A DNA stretch of 64,000 bases from Micromonospora trifolii (GTDB lineage Bacteria; Actinomycetota; Actinomycetes; Mycobacteriales; Micromonosporaceae), in NCBI RefSeq assembly GCF_022229005.1, contig NZ_JAKKFD010000029.1, forward strand, positions 1-64,000, given 5' to 3'. The position numbers and the translations under genes were made by a program. The notes below the pieces were generated by a model that saw only the letters and a list, made by a program, of their open reading frames with translations, was not told where the DNA came from and did not search any database. Numbering within the stretch: the first letter of the stretch is position 1; every line of letters starts with the position of its first letter. This document shows positions 48,163-56,394 of the stretch, piece by piece.

Positions 48163-50939
48163 CACGCCTCCCCGACCCGTCGCCAGGTGACCGAGTCGGT
48201 GTCCAGTTCCGCGACCACCCGCTCGCTGCCGTCCGCGCCGATGCGCCAGAGTTGGGCGCCGTGCGGCAGCCGTGCGCTGTCCACCTTGAACTCGGCGACC
48301 ACGTCGCTGCTCTCGCCCGGGGCGAAGCCGTTGCCCCGGAACGGCGGGCGTTCGATGACCCAGCCCTCCATGGCTCGCATCGCCGGCTCGTTCTGACCGC
48401 CGTAGGGGATGCGGTAGAGGCTCGGCCGGTGGGCCGGCCAGCGCAGCACGTAGATCTCCTCGGCGTCCGGGGCGAAGGGCGAGCCGGGGTAGCTGAGGCC
48501 CAGCGCCTCGTGCAGCTGGGTCGGCGTGGTCAGGTGGGACAGCTCACCGGCGCGGTGCACGAACCCGGACACCCGGTCGTACCCACGATCCAGGTAGTAG
48601 GCGAGTTGGCTGGGCGCTATCGCCTTCTGCATGACCGTCGGCCGGGTCGGGTCGACGGCAGCGGGGGCGTACCGGGGGCGGGCGGCTGGTTCGGCCACGG
48701 CCGGCGCTTCCACCTGGTCCACTTCCAGGTCGTCCCCGAGCCCCACCTCGGCGGCCCAGTTGGCCAACGCGACGATCTGCTCGCCGGGCAACTTGGCGCC
48801 GACGGGCGTGCCCGGGTTGACGGCGAAGGACCAGTCCTCGTCGGGCCAGCGCCGGATCAGTTGGGCGAACTTCACCCGGACCGTGTCGACGTCCCCCTCG
48901 ACATGGTCGGCGAGGCGCTCCGGCGACGTGTAGACCACCACGTACGTCTCGCCGTCCAGCTGCCCGGTACGCCAGATGAAACCGGGATCCCCGGGGCGGC
49001 TTCCGCGCACCGAGTCCGGTGCCGCCGGCAGTAACACCCGGGCCAGCAGCAGGGTGGACAGGAACGTGTCGGTGCTGCCGGAGCCTGCGGCGTTGAGCAG
49101 GTCCTCCTCGACCGTGTTGGCCGGCTCGAACTCGACCGGCGCAGGCTCGTTGGCCGGTGGGTGCGGAACCTCGCCCGCGATCGTGCTCTCGCCGCCGAGC
49201 GGGGCCGTACCGGCCGGGCCGGCCGGGCCGGCCGACGAACCAGCACTGTCGGTGCTGTCGACAACCGGGTCGCCCAGGCCGGCGCCGGCCTCTGCCGGAG
49301 TTACCGGGTGCGGGACGGACGGACTCGCAGCGGGCTGAACGGGGCTGAACGACGCGGGCCCGGATGGGTTGGGACTGAAGGACGACGGACCGAACAGGCC
49401 CGGGTCGGAGGGCGTCGAGCCGAACGGCGGAGGGGCGGACTCGGCGGAGCTGGGCCGCCGGGGAGTTTCGACCGGCGCGCTGCTCTCGACCGGGTCGGTG
49501 AGGTCGCGGGACTCGATGATGGTGCCCTCGATGACGATGGGCGTGAAGCCGCGGCGCGGCGCGGGCGGCCCGGAGACCGGTTCCGCGACGGACGCCGGCA
49601 GGTCCTCCGCCGGCTCGAACCGGCCCAGCCGGTCCTGGGGAATCGCCTGCGTCTCCTCCGCCGACGGCCGTCCAGGCGCACCGGCCAGGGGAGGCTCACC
49701 GGTCAGCCGGAACGCGCGGGTGGGCTCCTCGGCCAGCGGGTTGTGCCGGCGCGGCGGCAACGGCTGGGTGATCTCCTCGCCGGATGGTGGTGCGCCCATC
49801 CCTCGGGACGCGCCGAGGCCGCTTCCCTCCGGCCGTCGTATCGGCTGGGTGGCTGCCGGGTCCGCCGCCATCGGAAAAGCCCGCGTCGCGGTCTCGTCGA
49901 CCGGCGCCTCGGCTGGGCGGCGGCGAGGAAAGGGCTGGCTGCCTCGCCCGAACCGGGTCGGCGGGGCCGCCCGGTCACCGGGGCGTCCCCCGCTCGGGGC
50001 CGGGTCGCGGGCCGGGCTCGGGTCGAAGAAGGAGCGCCGAGGCGCGCCCTGGGGGCCACCGTTGCCGTTGTTCGGGGCCGGGCCGTCGACGTCGCCCGGC
50101 CGGGTCGCTGCCGGCCAGCCCACGCTCGGCCCGGGCTGATCGGTGGTGGGGCCGGCGGTCGCCAACGGGGTGAACCGGGACGGCCGCCCGGTGCGGGGCA
50201 GGGCTCCGTTGCCGGGCAGGGCTCCGTTGCCCGGCGCGGGCCGGGGCGGTTCGCTGGGGTGCCGCTGACCGGCCGCGGGCAGGTCATCCTCGCCGGGTCG
50301 GCGCGGCGGCTCGGCGGGGACGGGTGGTCGCGGCGTCGGACCCGGCACCGGCGGGGCACCCACCCGAGGAGCCGCGCTCCGCGCGGGCCTACGCGGCGCG
50401 AGCGGAACAGCCGCGGGCCCGGACGAAGCCGCCCCCGTTGCCGGAGGCGATCCAGCGGCTGGCGCGGCGTCCTGCGGTGGCGCGCCGGGCCGGGTGCGGG
50501 CCAACGTCTCCGCCCGCTCCAGTCGAGCGCGGGCACCCATGGCACGGCCGGGCAGTCGCACGTCGCCTCGGGACAGCTGCGATACGAACCAGGCCGGCAG
50601 GTAACCCTCGACCGGCAGACCCGGATTGACGGCGAGCCACCACTCGTGGTTGGGCCAGCTGGCCGCGAGGTCGGCGAAGGGGATGCGTCGGTTGCTGCCG
50701 GCGTGATCGCCGAGGCAGGCCCGCAGGGCGGCGGCGGAGGTGAAGGCCAGGACGTGGGTCCGGCCGCCGGTGGTCCAGGTGCCCCATCCGGCGGGTGGCT
50801 GGCCGGGCTGCGTCGGCGCGGAGACCGGCAGCAGCACATCGGTGCGGGACAGGAGCCGGAAATAGAGCTCCTGGTCGTTGGCGCGCAGCGCGTCGCGCAT
50901 CGCCACCTCGGCCTCCGTGGCCGGCTCCCATGCGGTCAC
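48162..50939 (-). CDS. Large SseB-domain protein with long disordered linker (ESX-associated)
   Basis: About 925 residues. GTG 50939 is favoured because GGGAGG lies 5 bases upstream; GTG 50945 would add two residues. Residues 15-130 and about 615-735 are two related SseB-type domains, each with a W-x-AVNPG-x-PV-x-LP core. Between them lie some 450 residues rich in Pro, Gly, Ser and Arg. The last 150 residues form a further domain (EEIYVLRWPAHRPSLYRIPYGGQNEPAMRAMEGW). SseB proteins are enhancers or chaperone-like factors; in actinomycetes large versions flank ESX genes. It is divergent from mycP. Confidence 0.78.
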   Translation of the reverse strand: MTAWEPATEAEVAMRDALRANDQELYFRLLSRTDVLLPVSAPTQPGQPPAGWGTWTTGGRTHVLAFTSAAALRACLGDHAGSNRRIPFADLAASWPNHEWWLAVNPGLPVEGYLPAWFVSQLSRGDVRLPGRAMGARARLERAETLARTRPGAPPQDAAPAAGSPPATGAASSGPAAVPLAPRRPARSAAPRVGAPPVPGPTPRPPVPAEPPRRPGEDDLPAAGQRHPSEPPRPAPGNGALPGNGALPRTGRPSRFTPLATAGPTTDQPGPSVGWPAATRPGDVDGPAPNNGNGGPQGAPRRSFFDPSPARDPAPSGGRPGDRAAPPTRFGRGSQPFPRRRPAEAPVDETATRAFPMAADPAATQPIRRPEGSGLGASRGMGAPPSGEEITQPLPPRRHNPLAEEPTRAFRLTGEPPLAGAPGRPSAEETQAIPQDRLGRFEPAEDLPASVAEPVSGPPAPRRGFTPIVIEGTIIESRDLTDPVESSAPVETPRRPSSAESAPPPFGSTPSDPGLFGPSSFSPNPSGPASFSPVQPAASPSVPHPVTPAEAGAGLGDPVVDSTDSAGSSAGPAGPAGTAPLGGESTIAGEVPHPPANEPAPVEFEPANTVEEDLLNAAGSGSTDTFLSTLLLARVLLPAAPDSVRGSRPGDPGFIWRTGQLDGETYVVVYTSPERLADHVEGDVDTVRVKFAQLIRRWPDEDWSFAVNPGTPVGAKLPGEQIVALANWAAEVGLGDDLEVDQVEAPAVAEPAARPRYAPAAVDPTRPTVMQKAIAPSQLAYYLDRGYDRVSGFVHRAGELSHLTTPTQLHEALGLSYPGSPFAPDAEEIYVLRWPAHRPSLYRIPYGGQNEPAMRAMEGWVIERPPFRGNGFAPGESSDVVAEFKVDSARLPHGAQLWRIGADGSERVVAELDTDSVTWRRVGEA

Positions 50940-51091
50940 GGCCACCTCCCCTTCCGAGAACAGGCCACAGGTATCGCGTACAACCTACAAGGTGGTACCA
51001 AGATCACAATGGCTGGCCGGCGGGGGCCTGCCAGGGCTCGGAGGAGGGGATAACATCCCGTTCCGGAGCCGACACGATACGGAGGGTGTCG

Positions 51092-52315
51092 ATGTCCCGA
51101 TCGATCACGCGCCCGGTCCTCGCAGGTCTGGCAGCCAGCCTGTTGACCGTACCGGCCCTTCCGACCGTCGCCGCCACCGCCGGGCTCCGGGCGGCACCGG
51201 CCTGCGCGACCCCGCTCGCCCCCGTCCGGCCGGTAGCGGCCAGACCCTGGCCACAGCAACGGTACGACCCGGCGCGGCTCGCGCCGCTGGCCACCGGCGC
51301 CGGGGTGACCGTCGCGGTGGTCGACTCCGGGGTGGACCGGGTGCACCCGCAGTTGGCTGGCCGGGTGCTGGCCGGCGCCGACCTGCTCGACCCGGGCGGG
51401 GACGGTGGTCGGGACTGCGCCGGGCACGGCACCGGTGTGGCGAGCATCATCGCCGCGGCACCCCGCCCCGACGTCGCCTTCCGCGGTCTGGCCCCGGGTG
51501 CCCGAATCCTGCCGGTACGGGTGAGTGAGCAGCAGGTGGTGCAGGGGCGGGAGTCGGGGCGTACGGTCAGCGCCGACGAGTTCGCCCAGGCCATCCGGTG
51601 GGCCGTCGACCATGACGCCGACGTGGTGAACCTGTCCGTGGTGCTGTACGCGGACGACCCGGAGGTCCGTTCGGCAGTGCGGTACGCGGTCGACCGGGAC
51701 GTGGTGCTGGTGGCCGCCGCCGGCAACCTGCACGACAGCGGGGACCCCCGACCGTTCCCCGCCGGCTACGACGGGGTGCTCGGCGTGGGCGCGATCGGGG
51801 CGGACGGCGGGCGGGCGACGTTCTCGCAGACCGGCCCGTACGTCGACCTGGTGGCGCCGGGCAGTGAGGTGCTGACCGCCGCACCCGGTGCCGGCCACCA
51901 TCGGGTCGAAGGCACCAGTTACGCGGCGCCCTTCGTGGCCGCCACCGCCGCGTTGCTGCGCGAATACCGGCCGGAGCTGACCGCCGCCCAGGTGGCGGAG
52001 CGGATCATCGCCACCGCCGATCCAGCTCCGGGCGCGGGCCGGGGCGGCGGGTACGGCGCCGGCGTGTTGAACCCCTACCGGGCGGTCACCGAGACCAGCG
52101 GCGGCCGGGCTGCCGGCGCACTGCCGGTCGCCGCGCTCGCCGACGATCGGACCGACCCGGCGCAGCTCGCCCGCCAGGCCCGCCGGGCCGCCGCACGGGA
52201 CCGGGCCCTGCTGGTCGGCGCGGTGGCCGGCATCACGGCGGTCACCGTGGCGCTGCTCGCCCTGGTGGTGCCCCGGGGCGCCCGTCGACGCTGGCGCCCG
52301 GCCGGCCCGGCCTGA
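51092..52315 (+). CDS. mycP: Mycosin, type VII secretion serine protease
   Basis: A 407-residue subtilase from ATG 51092 (site GGAGGG). It has a signal peptide (1-35), Asp78 in VAVVDSGVD, His112 in CAGHGTGVASI, oxyanion Asn212 and Ser276 in EGTSYAAPFVA. A C-terminal helix ALLVGAVAGITAVTVALLALVV with basic RGARRRW anchors it. Mycosins sit outside the membrane and are needed for ESX secretion. Family N-terminal extension and two loop Cys are partly kept. EccE and two WXG100 genes are close by, but eccB, eccC and eccD are not. Confidence 0.92.
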   Translation: MSRSITRPVLAGLAASLLTVPALPTVAATAGLRAAPACATPLAPVRPVAARPWPQQRYDPARLAPLATGAGVTVAVVDSGVDRVHPQLAGRVLAGADLLDPGGDGGRDCAGHGTGVASIIAAAPRPDVAFRGLAPGARILPVRVSEQQVVQGRESGRTVSADEFAQAIRWAVDHDADVVNLSVVLYADDPEVRSAVRYAVDRDVVLVAAAGNLHDSGDPRPFPAGYDGVLGVGAIGADGGRATFSQTGPYVDLVAPGSEVLTAAPGAGHHRVEGTSYAAPFVAATAALLREYRPELTAAQVAERIIATADPAPGAGRGGGYGAGVLNPYRAVTETSGGRAAGALPVAALADDRTDPAQLARQARRAAARDRALLVGAVAGITAVTVALLALVVPRGARRRWRPAGPA

Positions 52316-52371
52316 GCCCGCCCACCCACGGTCTGAGCCCGGCCACACACGGCCTGAGCCCGCCCGTGCGC
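52309..52371 (+). repeat. Three 21-base tandem repeats across the mycP stop
   Basis: Units start at 52309, 52330 and 52351 with consensus GGYCTGAGCCCGSCCACMCAC. The first unit contains the mycP stop codon TGA. Confidence 0.75.
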
Positions 52372-52401
52372 CGCCCTGGTCGCCGACCGGCTGCGGGCGG
52401 G

Positions 52402-52426
52402 GCGCTGACCCGGACACGGTCAGCGC
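52402..52426. terminator. Hairpin between mycP and WXG100 genes
   Basis: Perfect 9-base arms GCGCTGACC / GGTCAGCGC with a 7-base loop lie between convergent genes. Confidence 0.6.
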
Positions 52427-52442
52427 TCCCGGCCCACATCGC

Positions 52443-52736
52443 TCACTGGAACAGCCCGGTGTTCTTCTTTTCGGTGTCCAGGTAGTCGGTGGCGGAGTCG
52501 TTCACCGCCAACCTGATGTCACGCAGCATCCCCTGGAGGTCCTGCGAGGCCGAGCGCCACTTCGCCTGCCGCTGCTCGTAGGCCTGCCGCGCCTCGCCCG
52601 TCCAGGTCTCCACCAGCGGGGCGGCGTCGCGTTCGAGTTGGCCGAGTTGCGCGTCGAGGGTGTTCAACGCCTTCTGAATGTCAGCGCCGGCCTGCTGCAG
52701 CGCGGCGAAGTTGACGACCAGCACACCATGGTCCAT
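52443..52736 (-). CDS. WXG100 family ESX secreted protein 1
   Basis: 97 residues, a helix-turn-helix of the ESAT-6/CFP-10 type with the turn W45-T-G47 in LVETWTGEARQAYEQ. DYLDTEKKNTG near the end resembles the Y-x3-D/E secretion signal of WXG100 exports (YLDTE). ATG 52736 has GGGGAGGG upstream. Such proteins leave through the type VII machine as dimers. The second WXG100 gene is 21 bases upstream, so the two probably form a heterodimer. Confidence 0.92.
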   Translation of the reverse strand: MDHGVLVVNFAALQQAGADIQKALNTLDAQLGQLERDAAPLVETWTGEARQAYEQRQAKWRSASQDLQGMLRDIRLAVNDSATDYLDTEKKNTGLFQ

Positions 52737-52757
52737 CGGATTCCCTCCCCAGCGGGA

Positions 52758-53078
52758 TCAGAGCGGCAGTTGGATGCCGCCGCGGTTGGTGCCGGCCACC
52801 CGGCTGGCCACCTCGTCGTCGGACGCGTGGTAGTGCCGACCTGCGGTGCGGATCGCACCGGCCGTCTCGCGTAGCGCGCGGTGCAGCGCCGTCTGGTCCT
52901 GAGACCACTGCTGCTTGACCTGCTCGAACGACCGGCCACCAGCGCCACGCCAGGCCTGCTGCAAAACCTCCAGCTCGGCCAGCAGGCCGGTCAGCATGGA
53001 CTGCAACGACTGGTCCACCTGCTCGAACTTCGCGGCGGTCTGCTGCATCACCGCTGCTTCTGCCTTGGTTTGGGACAT
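52758..53078 (-). CDS. WXG100 family ESX secreted protein 2
   Basis: 106 residues from ATG 53078 (GAGGTGA upstream). The W43-R-G45 turn lies in LEVLQQAWRGAGGRSFEQVKQQW, between two amphipathic helices. The C-terminal part HYHASDDEVASRV carries a Y-x-x-x-D-type export signal. It is the first gene of a two-gene operon with the WXG100 protein at 52443, and is divergent from eccE. Confidence 0.92.
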   Translation of the reverse strand: MSQTKAEAAVMQQTAAKFEQVDQSLQSMLTGLLAELEVLQQAWRGAGGRSFEQVKQQWSQDQTALHRALRETAGAIRTAGRHYHASDDEVASRVAGTNRGGIQLPL

Positions 53079-53245
53079 CCGGACGTCACCTCGTCTCTCG
53101 GATCGCACCTGGCCGTCGACGCGCCCACAGTGGCCGACGCGTCGTCGCTTGGCCCGGTCGTCGAGCACTGAGACACGGGTCAGCGAAGGACTTCGTGGCT
53201 GACGGTAGCGACCTCGTAGCGGTTCTGCTACCCCACCGGCTTCCC

Positions 53246-53256
53246 CTGTGGACAAC
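53246..53256. promoter_or_regulatory. DnaA-box-like 11-mer
   Basis: CTGTGGACAAC lies between the divergent WXG100 operon and eccE, identical to the words at 7804 and 32588. Confidence 0.45.
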
Positions 53257-53276
53257 CGAGGCGGCCATCGGTCGCT

Positions 53277-53282
53277 TACGAT
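53277..53282 (+). promoter_or_regulatory. Possible -10 of eccE
   Basis: TACGAT would give a leader of roughly 80 bases ahead of GTG 53368. The -35 region is unclear. Confidence 0.35.
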
Positions 53283-53367
53283 GTGCCGCAGCCACGTCGC
53301 GGCGCGTGACGGGCCGCCGGAGGGCGGCCGGCCGCCCGACCCGGTCCCCACTGGTCGAGGAGGCACG

Positions 53368-55320
53368 GTGCCGGCGATCACCACCGGAGGGCCGCACCCG
53401 CCGACCCCGGTCGAGTCCGAGGCAGGTGCCTCCCCACGGGTGGGCGGGCCGGGCCGACCCACCGACAGTGGCCCTCTGTCGGTGGGTCAGCGCACCCCCC
53501 GCCGCCGGTCGCCCGTGGCCCGGTGGGTCGCGCTCGGCCGTCGGGTGGGCGCCGGAACGCGAGCCGGCCAACTGGTCACCGCACAGGTCGCGGCGGCGCT
53601 CGTCCTCGTCACCCTCGGCCGACCCGCACCGGTCGTCGCGGCGGCCGTACTGGTGGCCGTGCTGCTGGTGGCCGCCGCCTGGGTGCCGGTACGGGGGCGG
53701 TGGCTCTTCGAGTGGCTGGGCACCGCCATCGGGCACCTCACCCGCCGGCGGGCGTTGACCGGGCCGGCCGACGCGGCCGAACTGCTCGACCTGGTCGCCC
53801 CGGGCACCGTGGTCCGCTCGACCGAGTTGACCGGCGGGCCGGCAGCCGTCCTGGAGGACACCACCGGCATGGTCGCGCTCCTGGAGCTGGGCGACCCCGG
53901 CGACCTGCTGGGCGACGTGTCCCAGGCGATCCCCGCCCCGGCCGCGTTGCTCCCCCCGACCGGCCCGGACCAGCCCCCGCTGCTGGTCCAACTGCTGCTC
54001 GCCGGCGCACCGGCGCCGGTGCCGAGCGCCGGCGGCACTGTCGGCACGTCGTACCGGCAGCTCACCGACGGACGGCTCGCCGGGCGCGAACGGGCGGTGG
54101 TGGCGGTCCGGGTGCTGCGGGTGAACGGTTGGTCCGAGGAGGACCTGCGCCGGGTTCTCGCTGGCACGGTCCGCCGGATCGTCCGCCGGCTCGGGCCGTT
54201 GGCCGCGCGGCCGCTCGGGGTGCCGGCGGCGCTGCGCGTCCTGGGCGAGCTGGCCCACCACGACGGCGAACCGGTCCGGGAGTCCTGGCCGGCGATCCGG
54301 TCCGGCACCCTGGTCCAGGCCACCTTCCGACTGGTCCAATGGCCCGACGGGGGCGCTGTGGCTGGACGCCGGCTGGTGCCCCGCCTGCTCGCGCTGCCGG
54401 CGACGGCCACGACGGTGTCGATCTGCTCAGGCCCGTCGCCGACGTCAATGCCGTCGGGTCCACCGGCTGCCGGCGGAGTGCCGACCGAGCTGACCGTACG
54501 CCTGGCCGCCGCGACGGCGACCGAGTTGGCGGCGGCCACCGAGGCACTGGTCCGACTGGTGACCGACCTGGGGGGAAAGCTGCGACGGCTCGACGGCGCC
54601 CACCTGAGCGGGCTGGCCGCCACGCTGCCGTTGGCGCTGACGGCACCCGGGGCGCAGCCCCGCCCACCGGCGCCCGGGGCGCGACAGGGCCCAACCGTGG
54701 ACGACTGGGAGCTGTCAGTGGGCGACGCGGGATTGATGGTCGGCACCAACCGGCACGGCCGAGCCGTCACCGTGCGACTGTTCCGGCCGGAGAGCACCCG
54801 CGTGCTGCTGGTCGGCGGGGTGCGGGCAGCCCAGCTGGTGGCCCTGCGCGCCCTGGCACTCGGTGCCCTGGTGGTGGTGCAGACCGCCCGGCCACGCGCC
54901 TGGGAGCCGTTCATCCGAGGGGTTGGCGCGCCGGGCGGCACGATCCCGTTGCTCCCGCCCGGTCGGGCGGTCGCCGACGGGGTGGGCACCGCGCTGCGTC
55001 CGTTGCTCCTGATCGTCGACGCCGTGGCGGCCGAGGCCGCGCCGGGCCCGCCGTGGCGGGCCACCCTGGTGGTACGCGACGAGCTGACCCCGGCCGATGT
55101 GGACGCGTTGAGCCGCGCCGACCTGGCGTTGCTCCAGCCGCTGACCCCGACCGAGGCCACCCTGGCCGGCGCCGCGCTGGGGCTGGGCGGCTCGGCCGAG
55201 TGGCTGACCCGGATCCGGGAGGACATGGTGGCCGTGGTCAACCGTCGGGCGCTGCGCTGGGCGCTGCTCTCCCCCACTCCGATCGAGGCGCAACTGATCG
55301 GGCCACCGACGCGCGGCTGA
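53368..55320 (+). CDS. eccE: Type VII secretion protein EccE
   Basis: A 650-residue protein from GTG 53368, preceded by GAGGAGG. About 60 Pro/Gly-rich residues are followed by two membrane helices (GQLVTAQVAAALVLVTLG and APVVAAAVLVAVLLVAAAWVPV) and then a large cytoplasmic domain that starts with RWLFEWLGTAIGHLTRRR. This is the EccE layout: in mycobacteria EccE lies at the rim of the membrane complex and contacts mycosin. The rest of the protein is weakly conserved, as is usual for the family. WXG100 genes and mycP are neighbours. Confidence 0.83.
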   Translation: MPAITTGGPHPPTPVESEAGASPRVGGPGRPTDSGPLSVGQRTPRRRSPVARWVALGRRVGAGTRAGQLVTAQVAAALVLVTLGRPAPVVAAAVLVAVLLVAAAWVPVRGRWLFEWLGTAIGHLTRRRALTGPADAAELLDLVAPGTVVRSTELTGGPAAVLEDTTGMVALLELGDPGDLLGDVSQAIPAPAALLPPTGPDQPPLLVQLLLAGAPAPVPSAGGTVGTSYRQLTDGRLAGRERAVVAVRVLRVNGWSEEDLRRVLAGTVRRIVRRLGPLAARPLGVPAALRVLGELAHHDGEPVRESWPAIRSGTLVQATFRLVQWPDGGAVAGRRLVPRLLALPATATTVSICSGPSPTSMPSGPPAAGGVPTELTVRLAAATATELAAATEALVRLVTDLGGKLRRLDGAHLSGLAATLPLALTAPGAQPRPPAPGARQGPTVDDWELSVGDAGLMVGTNRHGRAVTVRLFRPESTRVLLVGGVRAAQLVALRALALGALVVVQTARPRAWEPFIRGVGAPGGTIPLLPPGRAVADGVGTALRPLLLIVDAVAAEAAPGPPWRATLVVRDELTPADVDALSRADLALLQPLTPTEATLAGAALGLGGSAEWLTRIREDMVAVVNRRALRWALLSPTPIEAQLIGPPTRG

Positions 55321-55382
55321 ATCCACCGGGGCGGCCGGCTGCCGGGTTACGCCGGTGCGGTGTCCGTGGCACGATCCCCGCC

Positions 55383-55769
55383 ATGGGTTTTCTGAAAGGT
55401 CTGCTGATTCGGCTGGCCAGCACAGCTCTGGCTTTCTGGCTGGCCACGCTCCTCATTCCAGGCATCTCCCTGGACTCGAACTCGGCCACCGAGACGGTGA
55501 CCACGCTGCTCCTGGTGGCGGTGATCTTCGGTGTGGTCAACGCCGTTCTCCAGCCGATCATCAAGACCGTCGGCTGTGGCTTCTACCTGCTGACCCTGGG
55601 TCTCATCGCCCTGGTGGTGAACGGGCTGCTCTTCCTGTTCACCAGTTGGATCGCGGACCAGGCCGGGCTGCCGTTCTCGGTGGACGGTTTCTGGCCGGCG
55701 GCCGTGCTCGGCGCCCTCTTCGTGAGCATCGTGACCTGGATCCTCGGCGCCGTCCTCGACCGGGACTGA
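55383..55769 (+). CDS. Four-helix membrane protein, PF04020 (phage-holin-like superfamily)
   Basis: A 128-residue protein with four hydrophobic helices: LLIRLASTALAFWLATLLIPG, TVTTLLLVAVIFGVVNAVL, GCGFYLLTLGLIALVVNGLLFLFTSWIA and WPAAVLGALFVSIVTWILG. The conserved NAVLQPIIK and LTLGLIALVVNGLLF match the PF04020 (YvlD/mycobacterial four-TM holin-like) family, which despite its name is a chromosomal protein of unknown role in most bacteria. It starts at ATG 55383 only 63 bases after eccE, so it may be co-transcribed. Confidence 0.85.
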   Translation: MGFLKGLLIRLASTALAFWLATLLIPGISLDSNSATETVTTLLLVAVIFGVVNAVLQPIIKTVGCGFYLLTLGLIALVVNGLLFLFTSWIADQAGLPFSVDGFWPAAVLGALFVSIVTWILGAVLDRD

Positions 55770-55884
55770 CCGGCGACCAGCCAGCACCGACCCGGTTCGC
55801 CGGGGCTCCGACCTCGGTTGGGGCTCCGGCGGGCCGATGACCAGAGTTCGGGAATTGGCCGGCCGGAGTGCCCTTCTCGACGGT

Positions 55885-55890
55885 TAGCGT
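55885..55890 (+). promoter_or_regulatory. Leaderless-type -10 (GTTAGCGT class)
   Basis: TAGCGT, within GTTAGCGT, lies exactly 6 bases before ATG 55897. Confidence 0.55.
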
Positions 55891-55896
55891 CGCGGC

Positions 55897-56394
55897 ATGT
55901 TCTCGCTGACCTACCCCGACGGGCACCTGCTCAGCACCGATCCGGCGCGGATCGATCTGGACCTGGTGCACCACTGGTTGTCCACCGACGCGTACTGGGC
56001 TCTCGGACGAGACCGGGAGACCACCGAGCGGTCGTTCGCCGGCTCGCTGCCGTTCGGCATCTACCGGCCGGAGGACGGCCGCCAGGTGGCGGTGGCCCGG
56101 GTCGTCACGGACCGCGTCACCTTCGCCTGGCTCTGCGACGTGTACGTCGACCGGGCCGCCCGGGGTCGCGGGCTGGGCGGGTGGCTGGCCGGCGCGGTCC
56201 GCGACCACCTGGCCGAGCTGGGCGTACGCCGGATCCTGCTCTGCACCAGCGACGCGCACCAGGTGTACGAGCGGGTGGGCTTCACCCCGCTGGACGTGCC
56301 GCAACGCTGGATGCAGCTCGACCGACGGCCCCCGGTGACCCCGATCACCGGAAAGGAACAAAGCAGCGCTACGCCCCTTACGGTTGAGGCGTGA
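55897..56394 (+). CDS. GNAT family N-acetyltransferase
   Basis: A 165-residue protein. RQVAVARVVTDRVTFAWLCDVYVDRAARGRGLGGWLAGAVRDHLAELG holds the acetyl-CoA pyrophosphate loop R-x-x-G-x-G/A (RGRGLGGW), and the end HQVYERVGFTPLD is the usual late strand with the general-acid Tyr. The acceptor is unknown. It is leaderless and its stop overlaps the rarD start (GTGA), so both are one operon. Confidence 0.9.
   Translation: MFSLTYPDGHLLSTDPARIDLDLVHHWLSTDAYWALGRDRETTERSFAGSLPFGIYRPEDGRQVAVARVVTDRVTFAWLCDVYVDRAARGRGLGGWLAGAVRDHLAELGVRRILLCTSDAHQVYERVGFTPLDVPQRWMQLDRRPPVTPITGKEQSSATPLTVEA

Noticed and set aside
49161..51053. Long plus-strand frame opposite the SseB-domain gene
   Set aside because: Composition and lack of a ribosome site mark it as a shadow of the Pro/Arg-rich linker.
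55383..55769. Prophage because of a holin-like gene
   Set aside because: PF04020 proteins are chromosomal in actinobacteria and no other phage gene is nearby.
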